Assembly: GCF_016908775.1 (NCBI RefSeq) | Contig: NZ_JAFBEP010000001.1 | Coordinates: forward strand, 1 to 64,000 | DNA length: 64,000 nucleotides | From: Defluviitalea raffinosedens | GTDB taxonomy: Bacteria > Bacillota > Clostridia > Lachnospirales > Defluviitaleaceae | Reading direction: 5' to 3' | Part shown: one piece after another, positions 17,171 to 24,922 of the stretch | How the letters are laid out: every line of letters begins with the position of its first letter | Position numbering within the stretch: position 1 is the first letter of the stretch | Position numbers and translations under genes: made by a program | The notes under the pieces: generated by a model | The model's database searches: none | Seen by the model: the letters and a program-made list of their open reading frames with translations, nothing else | What the model was told of the DNA's origin: nothing

Positions 17171-17930
17171 CGGACTTCAACTCCTTCCACAAGAGGTTAA
17201 AATATTCTCTAAATTCAGGAGCTTCCCTGGATTTAAGAGGTGTTCTGTCCTCAACAGATAAATGAATTTCATGGATTGCTTTAATCTTAGCTGGCCTTTG
17301 GGTTAACACGACTACCTTATCGGCCATGCTAATAGCTTCCGCAATATCATGAGTGACAAGTATTGCCGTTTTATTCTCTTTCTTTATAATGCTTCCTATT
17401 TCATCTGCTACAGACAATCTGGTTTGATAATCCAAAGCTGAAAAAGGCTCATCCAGAAGAAGAATATCGGGTTTTACTGCCAGGGTTCTGATTAAAGCTG
17501 CCCTCTGCCTCATTCCGCCGGATAATTCTGAAGGAAAATGATTTTTGAATTCTGCTAAGTCGTAAATATCCAGGAGATGATTGGCATAAGCTATATTTTC
17601 GTCCGTTAGCTTATTTTGAATTTCAAGTCCTAAATATACATTCCTGAGAATGGTGCGCCATTCAAAAAGATGATCCTTTTGAAGCATATATCCAACTTTT
17701 GAAGTAGTCCCTTTTACTTTTTTCCCAAAAACCAGCACTTCTCCTGAAGAAGGTTCAATCAAACCTGCGATAAGAGAAAGAATAGTGGATTTGCCGCATC
17801 CACTGGGCCCTATAATACTTATAAATTCCCCTTCGCCAATAGAAAGATTCAATTGATCCAATGCTTTGGTTTCGCCCGAAGGTGTATGATAGTTTTTGAC
17901 AACTGATTTAAGTTCAACAATTGGTGACAT
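17160..17930 (-). CDS. ABC transporter ATP-binding protein, SsuB/TauB-like
   Basis: A 256-residue nucleotide-binding subunit with Walker A GPSGCGKST (about residues 41-49), Q-loop MLQKDHL, signature LSGGMRQR, Walker B ILLLDEPFSALD and switch histidine in VTHD. First gene of a two-gene operon with the permease, from its own promoter at 17971-17999. AAGGAGG precedes the ATG. It energises uptake of an unidentified small molecule. Confidence 0.92.
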   Translation of the reverse strand: MSPIVELKSVVKNYHTPSGETKALDQLNLSIGEGEFISIIGPSGCGKSTILSLIAGLIEPSSGEVLVFGKKVKGTTSKVGYMLQKDHLFEWRTILRNVYLGLEIQNKLTDENIAYANHLLDIYDLAEFKNHFPSELSGGMRQRAALIRTLAVKPDILLLDEPFSALDYQTRLSVADEIGSIIKKENKTAILVTHDIAEAISMADKVVVLTQRPAKIKAIHEIHLSVEDRTPLKSREAPEFREYFNLLWKELKSDEE

Positions 17931-17970
17931 CCGGTCAACCTCCTTGTTTTATGCCGTTTCAATAATTAAT

Positions 17971-17999
17971 ATATTAAAAGAAACGATGAAAAGTGACAA
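17971..17999 (-). promoter_or_regulatory. sigma-A promoter of the ssuBC-like operon
   Basis: The minus strand shows TTGTCA (17994-17999), a 17-bp spacer and TAATAT (17971-17976), about 40 bp before the ATPase start at 17930. It lies after the terminator of the amidohydrolase gene. Confidence 0.65.
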
Positions 18000-18011
18000 A
18001 TTTTGGAAAGC

Positions 18012-18058
18012 AAAAAAAAGAGTTGTTCCATACGCCAGAAAGCATACAGATCAACTCC
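18012..18058 (-). terminator. terminator of the amidohydrolase gene
   Basis: The minus strand reads GAGTTG, then an inner hairpin TATGC / GCGTAT, then CAACTC followed by eight Ts. It is 14 bases past the stop at 18072 and separates the amidohydrolase from the transporter operon. Confidence 0.6.
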
Positions 18059-18071
18059 TTTTCAAAAGGCC

Positions 18072-18866
18072 TTATAACTGCAATCCTAAAACTTTTATTG
18101 CATTTTTCCCTAAGATTTTATCTTTATCTTCATCATTTAGATGAAGAGATCTGATAAACTCCACCTCACTGTCCTGATTTCCCCAGGGAGAATCCGTCCC
18201 AAAAAGGATCTGATCTACTCCATGGTTTTTAATGATTCTTGTCATAAAATCTAAATCTAAAGCATGGGAAGTATAGGATGTATCAAAATAAATATCTTCT
18301 CCTACAAGATACTTCTCTACTTCATTCCATAAACCGCATCCCCCCATATGGGCGGCAATAATCCTGGCTCCCTTAAAAGTTCTGACTATATTTCTTAACC
18401 CCTTAGGAGTGCAATGACAGGGTTCGGGAAGTCCAATATCTATTCCTGCATGAAACAAAGCAATCATATTATGGCTAAAGACTTCCTCATATATTGGAAA
18501 AAGTTTGGGATCATCCACGAAAAATTCCTGATAATCCGGGTGAAATTTTATCCCCTTAACTTTGCAGGAAGCCAGATACCGTATTTCACTTTTCCAGTTG
18601 GGATATTCCGGATGAATTGTTCCAAAGGATATAATCCTTTCGTTATTAATAGAAGTGCCCCAGCGGTTAATCACTTCGGTCTGTTTCGGCTTGGTGGCAA
18701 TAGGCTGAATGACACTGATGTCTATATGACTTTCATCCATGGACCTTATCAAATCAGAAACTGTCCCATCCGTATGGGCTGGAATCCCCGACTTTTTCGA
18801 CAAAACACTAATTGCTTTCTTAGCAATGACATTATCAAAACAATGGGTATGTACATCGATAATCAT
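18072..18866 (-). CDS. amidohydrolase-family metal-dependent hydrolase
   Basis: A 264-residue TIM-barrel protein of the amidohydrolase_2 (PF04909) type. Metal-ligand positions are visible as the N-terminal DVHTHCF, KFHPDY, FHAGID, AHMGG and GTDSPWG near the C-terminus. Such enzymes act as decarboxylases or hydrolases on small cyclic or carboxylic substrates; the substrate is unknown. GGGGAGA precedes the ATG. It is immediately upstream of the ABC transporter pair on the same strand but separated by a terminator and promoter. Confidence 0.82.
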   Translation of the reverse strand: MIIDVHTHCFDNVIAKKAISVLSKKSGIPAHTDGTVSDLIRSMDESHIDISVIQPIATKPKQTEVINRWGTSINNERIISFGTIHPEYPNWKSEIRYLASCKVKGIKFHPDYQEFFVDDPKLFPIYEEVFSHNMIALFHAGIDIGLPEPCHCTPKGLRNIVRTFKGARIIAAHMGGCGLWNEVEKYLVGEDIYFDTSYTSHALDLDFMTRIIKNHGVDQILFGTDSPWGNQDSEVEFIRSLHLNDEDKDKILGKNAIKVLGLQL

Positions 18867-18992
18867 ATGTTATATCTCCCCGCCAACTTAAATTTATAAG
18901 TGTATGTTCTTATCTATATATTACTAATACTATGACATTCAATGCTTTTAAGTCAAGCAATACAGATACAACGATTTTACTTTTTCTTAATC

Positions 18993-19021
18993 AAAAACCC
19001 TCCGCAAGGGAGGGCTTTTGA
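18993..19021 (-). terminator. terminator of mazF
   Basis: Stem GCCCTCC / GGAGGGT extended by AAAA / TTTT pairs, with a small loop, 14 bases past the stop at 19034. T-run on both strands. Confidence 0.8.
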
Positions 19022-19033
19022 TTGTTCTATGTA

Positions 19034-19375
19034 TTACAATCCAAAACTTATGGCTAAACCTTTATCCACTTTTTTCATAAGTTCTTTATCCAGGTGACAT
19101 ATTTTTTCTTTCAGTCTTTTTTTATCAATCGTTCGTATTTGCTCTAACAAAACAACCGAATCTTTTACCAACTCATAAGAGGCTGCATCCACCTCAATAT
19201 GAGTTGGTAATTTAGCCTTATTGATTTGTGATGTAATGGCAGCACATATAACAGTAGGGCTATATTTATTGCCTATATCGTTTTGCACAATGAGTACCGG
19301 GCGTACACCTCCTTGTTCAGATCCGATAACAGGGCTTAAGTCAGCATAAAATACATCTCCTCGTTTCACAACCAC
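19034..19375 (-). CDS. mazF: MazF/NdoA-type endoribonuclease toxin
   Basis: A 113-residue PemK/MazF RNase with the family core [21 protein letters not shown] and [10 protein letters not shown], including the catalytic Arg region RPVLIVQND and the QIRTIDK segment. Family members cleave mRNA at short specific sites; the Bacillus enzyme cuts UACAU. I place the start at GTG 19375, in line with the usual MIVKRGD start; the ribosome site GGAG lies inside the last codons of the antitoxin. A GTG at 19384 is possible but too close to that site. Acts together with the preceding gene. Confidence 0.9.
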   Translation of the reverse strand: MVVKRGDVFYADLSPVIGSEQGGVRPVLIVQNDIGNKYSPTVICAAITSQINKAKLPTHIEVDAASYELVKDSVVLLEQIRTIDKKRLKEKICHLDKELMKKVDKGLAISFGL

Positions 19376-19376
19376 A

Positions 19377-19592
19377 TTACTCACACTCCGCTATTTTTTC
19401 AAAAAACTGCTCAACCTCTCTTTCAGCTTCAAAGCAAAATTCCGACAACTTCAAATTAATCTCGGCCATTTCCTGATATCCTCTGATCATATTGTCACGA
19501 ATCTGCTTCTTAGGGTTGCGAGATGTTTTTTCCATCCATTCATCCATATTAGAGGCATTTTTGATGTTTAAAACTTTATGTTTCCTAGCCAT
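19377..19592 (-). CDS. short MazE/EndoAI-like antitoxin
   Basis: A 71-residue protein whose middle ([20 protein letters not shown], about residues 32-51) matches the toxin-binding segment of Bacillus EndoAI (RRGYMEMAKINL). The N-terminal ribbon-helix-helix DNA-binding domain of EndoAI is not recognisable: the first 30 residues ([20 protein letters not shown]) are too short and of different character. GGGAGTG supports the start, so this is not a mis-called start. The stop is one base before the toxin start, so the pair is coupled. Confidence 0.8.
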   Translation of the reverse strand: MARKHKVLNIKNASNMDEWMEKTSRNPKKQIRDNMIRGYQEMAEINLKLSEFCFEAEREVEQFFEKIAECE

Positions 19593-19713
19593 TGCAAATC
19601 ACTCCCTAATCCAGAGTTTCTATTTTCACTCAAATCGGAAGGTATTTATTTGCATATGAAGACAATACACTATTGTCTATATCCTTCTCATATTTTTGCC
19701 AATGAAATAGTTT

Positions 19714-20937
19714 TTATGCAAATTTTTCATCTTTACCAAAGACATTTTGTGTATTTAGAGTTTCATCCAACTCATTCACATAATTGATCTTTTTGATGAT
19801 GGCTTCATGCTGTTTATAAACTCTTGGGATTCTTTTCCCTACCATACAAATGACTTCATAATTGATTGTATCTATATGATTTGCAATTTCCTCTGCCCCT
19901 ATCGTCATTTCGCCCTGCGTACCCATCAGAACCACTTCATCCCCTACCCCTACATCAGGGATATCCGATACATCTACCATAAACTGATCCATGCAAATAT
20001 TCCCTATTATGGGTGCATATTTTCCTTTGATTAGCACTCTTCCTTTATTTGACAATCGCCTTGAATATCCATCTGCATATCCGACTGGAATGGTAGCAAC
20101 CTTAGTTTTTCTCCTGGTGACAAATTTTCGGCTATAACTTATGGGGACATCTTCATCTACTTCTTTTATAAAAACTACCTGAGACTTTAAAGTCATCGCA
20201 GGCTTTAAATGGATGGTGTCTTTCTTTACTTCATCTGAAGGATACAATCCATATAAAATAATTCCCGGACGAATTAAATTCATATGCATATTTTTATAGC
20301 CAATAAAACCAGCGCTGTTGGAACAATGTTTAATTGGAATGTAAACACCTTCTTTTTCCAACTGACTAATAAAAGAAGTAAAACGGCTAAACTGTAATTC
20401 TGTAAAGGAAGGATCTTTTTCATCTGCAGAAGAAAAATGGGTAAAAATGCCCTCAATCTGAAGATTAGGCAATTTGCTTATTTCTTTAATTAAATTCACT
20501 GAATCCTGATTAGGCTGTAATCCGATTCTGCCCATTCCAGTATCAATTTTTATATGAATCGCAGCGGTTTTACTTTGTCTTACGGCCGCATCAGAAATAG
20601 CTTTTGCCATATCATAGGAAAATACGGTCTGAATAAAATCATAGTAGACGATTTCTTCTGCCTGCTCTAGTGCAGTATAGCCCAAAATAAGTATCGGCAC
20701 GCTAATATTATTTTTTCTTAATTGTTCGCCCTCATCCAAAATGGCAACCGCCAGTCTGTGTACGCCATTCTCTATAAGTACTCTGCTTACTTCAACTGCT
20801 CCGTGGCCATAAGCATCTGCTTTTACAATGGCCATGATTTCTGTATCTTCTGAAACTTGATTTTTAATCTGATGTATATTATGTGCGATTGCATCCAAAT
20901 TAATCTCTGCAATCACACGGTAGAATTCTTGCGTCAT
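19714..20937 (-). CDS. alr: alanine racemase
   Basis: A 407-residue PLP enzyme that interconverts L- and D-alanine for peptidoglycan and, in spore formers, can influence germination. The PLP lysine lies in AIVKADAYGHG (about residue 39) and the second catalytic base in the conserved GYADGYSRR region; the C-terminal beta domain is complete. A strong GGGAGG ribosome site precedes it. It follows the gerS-like gene by 23 bases and precedes the toxin-antitoxin pair, as in several Clostridia. Confidence 0.95.
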   Translation of the reverse strand: MTQEFYRVIAEINLDAIAHNIHQIKNQVSEDTEIMAIVKADAYGHGAVEVSRVLIENGVHRLAVAILDEGEQLRKNNISVPILILGYTALEQAEEIVYYDFIQTVFSYDMAKAISDAAVRQSKTAAIHIKIDTGMGRIGLQPNQDSVNLIKEISKLPNLQIEGIFTHFSSADEKDPSFTELQFSRFTSFISQLEKEGVYIPIKHCSNSAGFIGYKNMHMNLIRPGIILYGLYPSDEVKKDTIHLKPAMTLKSQVVFIKEVDEDVPISYSRKFVTRRKTKVATIPVGYADGYSRRLSNKGRVLIKGKYAPIIGNICMDQFMVDVSDIPDVGVGDEVVLMGTQGEMTIGAEEIANHIDTINYEVICMVGKRIPRVYKQHEAIIKKINYVNELDETLNTQNVFGKDEKFA

Positions 20938-20960
20938 TTGTGTGCCTCCCTAAATGCTCT

Positions 20961-21614
20961 TCAGTCTTTCTCTGCTGATGGCTTCAATTGAAACATACTA
21001 GCATCTAAATCAACATTATACTTAAATTCTCCATATTTAACAATAATTCTTTCTTTTCCTTCGGTGTCATATATTACCAACTGTGCCGGGTTCAAAGTCT
21101 TGTTGGATATCCATAGTTTCTCTGTAGCAAGATATTTGCCACCTTCAGGGATCATTGCTTCTAAAACAGTATATTCATCATTATTGTTATTGAAAACTTC
21201 TAAAGTAACTTCTTCTGATTGAAGATAATTTTTCACAAATGTTCCCAGAAATATTTCATAGGTATTCTTTGATTGGGGTATTTCATTCACTGCTTCTCCA
21301 AGAATTCGGGGGTTATACTGCATGACTTTTTTTCCATCGAATACTGTGACCAGCCCTTTCACCTGTTCTGGATCAGTGATTTCTATTCTGTATTCTCCAC
21401 TCATTTTATAATATTGCTTTGTCTTGTATGTATTTTTGCCTTTATTTGAAATATACGTTACATCCGCAATACATGCATAACTTTCCATTGTCGTTAGTTT
21501 TTCCTGAATTTTTTCCATAGGTGATTTTGGGGTTCCTCCAGTAGAACAAGCAGCCAAAACGGTGCAAATCATAGTAAGGATGGGTATAATAAATAAAATC
21601 CCCGATTTCTTCAC
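20961..21614 (-). CDS. GerS-like LolA-fold lipoprotein
   Basis: A 217-residue lipoprotein: signal peptide with lipobox VLAAC near residue 23, then a LolA/outer-membrane-sorting-like beta fold (VFDGKKVMQYNPR, KLWISNKTLNPAQLVIYD). Starts with GTG, preceded by GGGGGG. In C. difficile the lipoprotein GerS is encoded directly upstream of alr2 and is needed with CwlD for cortex modification; the same order here supports a GerS assignment. The assignment rests on synteny and fold, not on identity I could measure. Confidence 0.7.
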   Translation of the reverse strand: MKKSGILFIIPILTMICTVLAACSTGGTPKSPMEKIQEKLTTMESYACIADVTYISNKGKNTYKTKQYYKMSGEYRIEITDPEQVKGLVTVFDGKKVMQYNPRILGEAVNEIPQSKNTYEIFLGTFVKNYLQSEEVTLEVFNNNNDEYTVLEAMIPEGGKYLATEKLWISNKTLNPAQLVIYDTEGKERIIVKYGEFKYNVDLDASMFQLKPSAEKD

Positions 21615-21762
21615 TCAATCCCCCCTTGATGGACTGCAAGGCGATCTTTGCATATTATGCCCTGTACCTTTTTAGTCCCTCATTGTAACGTTTTACACCT
21701 TCTAGGAATATTATACTCCCTAAAATTTCGATATATGACTGCCAGAAAAAAGCTTCTCATCT

Positions 21763-23319
21763 TTAACTGGATGGGTAATAAAGTTTCATTGCTTTCGGTA
21801 CATAATTGCAGATATCTCCGGCCAGCATTCCATGCTGTCCCAGATCAGCAGCTGCCAAATCCCCTGCTTTTCCATGGATGAATGTGCCGAGTACCGCTGC
21901 TTTATAAGGATTTAACCCTTGCCCAATAAGTCCTGCTATAATCCCTGTTAATACATCTCCTGCCCCCGCTGTGGACATACCGGGATTTCCGGTAAGATTG
22001 ATGTAGATTTGCCCGTCCGGATCGCCTATGATGGTCTTTGCATCCTTTAATACCAGTATAACGTGCCATTTATGGCAGAATTCCCTTACAGTATCAATTG
22101 GATTGGCTAAAACTTCTTCTGTACTCTTGTTAATCAATCTTCCCATTTCTCCTGGATGAGGGGTCAATACCACAGGTACTTTTAAGTTTCTTAACATATC
22201 GATATTCTTGGCAATGGCATTAATGCCATCTGCATCGATTACTAAAGGAATTCTCGCATGTTTAATCAGCCGTCTCATAAATTCTGTAACTTGAGGTCCT
22301 TGACCAATACCTGGACCTGCTGCAATCACTGTCGCTTTCTTCAGATACGGCTTAATATCATCAAAGCTTTCTCTGCAGAATTTCCCATCTTCGTCATGAA
22401 CAGCGACCGTGATCACCTCCGTTAATTTTTCTTGCAGAATATCTGTAATACTTTCAGGAACACCTAAACTTACCAATCCTGCTCCTGATCTGAATGCCCC
22501 CTGACAGGTCAAAGCCGCTGCTCCTGTCATCCCTTTAGAACCGGCCATCACCTGAACTCTGCCATAAGTCCCTTTATTGCTTCTTGGAAATCTGGGGGGG
22601 ATAAAACTATTTACTTCTTCTTCCCTTAAAACATTCATTTTCAATTGAGCATGGTCAATCACTTCTTTGGGAATACCTATGTCCGCAATGACCAGTTCTC
22701 CCACATATTCTGTCCCAGGATAGACATAAAGTCCAATCTTAGGCAAGGCTAAAGTAACGGTTTTATGAGCCTTAACTGCATTCCCCATAATGGCCCCTGT
22801 TTCTGAGTCAATACCGGAAGGAATATCAATAGCAAGGATATATTTCCCATAAAAATTGATTAAATCAATTAGATCATTGAAAATACCGCTGACAGGCTTC
22901 GATAGCCCCGTTCCAAAAATTGCATCCACAATCAAATCGCTTTTTTCAATAAGCGTAGCGATCTGGTCATCAATCAAAGCATCCTTATTTAAAATGATTT
23001 TCGGAATCTGCAATTTCTCTGCAATATTATAATTGGTTCTTGCATCATCTTTTAACAAAAGAGGGTCCCCTATGAAGATTATAGTTACATCCATGCCGCA
23101 ATTATGAAGATGTCTTGCTACGCCTAACCCATCTCCGCCGTTGTTGCCCTGGCCACAAAAGATTACAACATTGGCTTTGGGGATATTTTGCAAATCCTTT
23201 TTGATTTCATTAACGACAGCCAATACTGCATTTTCCATCAGCACAATTCCCGGGATGCCTATTTTATGAATAGCAGTTTCATCAATTTGCTTCATTTCTT
23301 TTCCACTACATACCTTCAT
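21763..23319 (-). CDS. nnr: bifunctional NAD(P)H-hydrate epimerase / ADP-dependent dehydratase
   Basis: A 518-residue metabolite-repair enzyme restoring damaged NADHX/NADPHX. The N-terminal YjeF_N epimerase domain (FCGQGNNGGDG near residue 58) and the C-terminal YjeF/ribokinase-like dehydratase domain (VLTPHPGEMGRL and GAGDVLTGIIAG) are both complete. The start at 23319 follows AGGAGGAG and overlaps the acpS stop by one base; the longer frame to 23370 would run inside acpS and is rejected. Confidence 0.95.
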   Translation of the reverse strand: MKVCSGKEMKQIDETAIHKIGIPGIVLMENAVLAVVNEIKKDLQNIPKANVVIFCGQGNNGGDGLGVARHLHNCGMDVTIIFIGDPLLLKDDARTNYNIAEKLQIPKIILNKDALIDDQIATLIEKSDLIVDAIFGTGLSKPVSGIFNDLIDLINFYGKYILAIDIPSGIDSETGAIMGNAVKAHKTVTLALPKIGLYVYPGTEYVGELVIADIGIPKEVIDHAQLKMNVLREEEVNSFIPPRFPRSNKGTYGRVQVMAGSKGMTGAAALTCQGAFRSGAGLVSLGVPESITDILQEKLTEVITVAVHDEDGKFCRESFDDIKPYLKKATVIAAGPGIGQGPQVTEFMRRLIKHARIPLVIDADGINAIAKNIDMLRNLKVPVVLTPHPGEMGRLINKSTEEVLANPIDTVREFCHKWHVILVLKDAKTIIGDPDGQIYINLTGNPGMSTAGAGDVLTGIIAGLIGQGLNPYKAAVLGTFIHGKAGDLAAADLGQHGMLAGDICNYVPKAMKLYYPSS

Positions 23320-23699
23320 CAATTCTCCTCCTTTTGTACAATGGCATATGCTACAGCATATTCCCTGCAATGGGATAGAGTAATAAAAATTTTCGAAACT
23401 TTAAGTTCTTCTGCCAGTTTTTTCGCATTTCCGTATGTAAGTACATAAGGCTTGCCCATATCATCCCTAAGTACTTCTATATCACGCAGTCCAAAGTTTC
23501 TAAATCCCGTACCGAATGCCTTGGCAACAGCTTCTTTAGCCGCAAAAGTGGCAGCTATAGTGTTAAAACTATTTTTTCTTTCTTGGAAGAGCTTTTGCTC
23601 CTGCTCGGTAAAACACTTTTTTAGAAATCGCTCATTTCTTCTAACGGCTTCCTCAATTCTTCTAATTTCAATGATATCTGTTCCGATCCCCAGAATCAC
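23319..23699 (-). CDS. acpS: holo-[acyl-carrier-protein] synthase
   Basis: A 126-residue phosphopantetheinyl transferase that loads the acyl carrier protein for fatty-acid synthesis. The N-terminal GIGTDIIEIRRIEE with the metal aspartate and the FAAKEAVAKAFGTG motif are intact, and the length is normal. The start is GTG at 23699, giving the usual MILGIGTD N-terminus; GGCGGTGAG precedes it. Overlaps nnr by one base, so they are coupled. Confidence 0.95.
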   Translation of the reverse strand: MILGIGTDIIEIRRIEEAVRRNERFLKKCFTEQEQKLFQERKNSFNTIAATFAAKEAVAKAFGTGFRNFGLRDIEVLRDDMGKPYVLTYGNAKKLAEELKVSKIFITLSHCREYAVAYAIVQKEEN

Positions 23700-23703
23700 T
23701 TTC

Positions 23704-24327
23704 TCACCGCCAATAATTCTTATCCAAATAATCGATAAAATCTGCACCTACCAAATCATGTAAATAAGAATAAATTTGAGATGCTTTTTCTTCATGAATC
23801 GTCTTTTCTTCCAATTTTGCTTTTAAAAGTTCTCTGGTTTTTTCAATCCACTCATTTAATTCCTCTAAAGCTTTTTGATGTTCTTTCATTTCTCCGTAAC
23901 AAATTTTAACACTTTCTTCGAGCAACTTTCCGTTGACTTCCTGGATTTCTTCCGGAATCGTAGCCAGCCGGTTCTGTATTTCTTCTATTTTTTCATTAAT
24001 CTCTAAAATATACTTTTGATTCTTTTCCATCTCTTTTTTAGCCGCTTCATTTTCATTGTTAAAAGCTTCTGTAGTAAGCTCAAGTATTCCATCCATTAAT
24101 TTTTTCTTTAACTTTAAATAATCTTTCAGGTCATTATTCAGCTGCCCTTGCTGCTTAAGCAAATTACCAAGTCTTTCTTCCAAGTCACGGATGGTTTTTG
24201 TTTTCTTTTCGGGAGGAAAAATATTATGCCACACTTTGTCTAAAATTAAAATCGGAACCCGACTATGCCGAAGCATTTCCATATCCAGATCAGCCTTCTT
24301 TTTATTCTTGTTCCACGGAAAATTCAT
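23704..24327 (-). CDS. coiled-coil protein of unknown function
   Basis: A 207-residue soluble, highly charged protein. From about residue 45 to 185 it is an almost continuous heptad-type coiled coil rich in Glu and Lys; the N-terminus begins NFPWNKNKKK and the C-terminus DYLDKNYWR is aromatic. GGGAGGGAGAAGGAG precedes the ATG. It overlaps the upstream acetyltransferase gene by 26 bases and ends four bases before acpS, so it belongs to this operon. No recognisable domain; function unknown. Confidence 0.75.
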   Translation of the reverse strand: MNFPWNKNKKKADLDMEMLRHSRVPILILDKVWHNIFPPEKKTKTIRDLEERLGNLLKQQGQLNNDLKDYLKLKKKLMDGILELTTEAFNNENEAAKKEMEKNQKYILEINEKIEEIQNRLATIPEEIQEVNGKLLEESVKICYGEMKEHQKALEELNEWIEKTRELLKAKLEEKTIHEEKASQIYSYLHDLVGADFIDYLDKNYWR

Positions 24328-24808
24328 TCTCCTTCTCCCTCCCCATTTGATATCTTTTATGAGTTGAAACTGTGCTAAAGCCTAAACCGTCCCAAAATTT
24401 CTGCCCAATATCATTATCTTGATCAACATGTATATCGATATAATCCACTTCCTTCTCCTTAAAATCTTCCATAATACAACGGACGAGCTGAGTTGCCAAT
24501 CCTCTTCTTCTATATTCTGGCATAATATATATTTCCTCAATACTTCCCTCATTTTTTATATCGTATAATGGAGGGATTTTCCGTATACTTCCTCTGATGT
24601 AGCCTATCACTTTTGCATCTGCTTCTGCTACGTAGATCAAGACTTGCCTGCTTTCAATAATCCATTCCAATTCTTCTTCTTTGAGTTTCTTCCAGTCTTG
24701 AGTTATTGGGAAAATAATATTTTTGCTCTTATGAAACAATATCAATTCATTCCATGAAATACTTAAGATCTCTATGTCCTTTTTATGCGCTTTTCTTATG
24801 TTAATCAT
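24302..24808 (-). CDS. GNAT-family N-acetyltransferase
   Basis: A 168-residue acetyltransferase. The acetyl-CoA loop YRRRGLATQLV (about residues 99-109) follows strand EIYIMPE, and the C-terminal VDYIDIHVDQDNDIGQKFWDGLGF is the usual beta5-alpha4 region. GAGG precedes the ATG. First gene of the acpS-nnr run, overlapping the coiled-coil gene. The substrate is not predictable. Confidence 0.82.
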   Translation of the reverse strand: MINIRKAHKKDIEILSISWNELILFHKSKNIIFPITQDWKKLKEEELEWIIESRQVLIYVAEADAKVIGYIRGSIRKIPPLYDIKNEGSIEEIYIMPEYRRRGLATQLVRCIMEDFKEKEVDYIDIHVDQDNDIGQKFWDGLGFSTVSTHKRYQMGREKENEFSVEQE

Positions 24809-24875
24809 ATCAAGCCTCTATTTCTAGTCATTTCATTTTATTTTATTGTATCACTGAACTAAAATAATTAAAATA

Positions 24876-24901
24876 AAAACCCCGATATAAATCGGAGTTT
24901 T
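24876..24901 (-). terminator. terminator of the SLH-domain gene
   Basis: Stem AAAACTCCGAT / ATCGGGGTTTT (one mismatch) with a four-base loop and a T-run on the minus strand, 22 bases past the stop at 24923. Confidence 0.8.
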
Positions 24902-24922
24902 TATAAACATAAGCTATTTGAC

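Noticed and set aside
17931-18071. A riboswitch upstream of the SsuB-like gene
   Set aside because: The nested hairpin at 18012-18058 looked riboswitch-like, but it ends in eight Ts just after the amidohydrolase and the promoter of the transporter lies after it. A plain terminator explains it.
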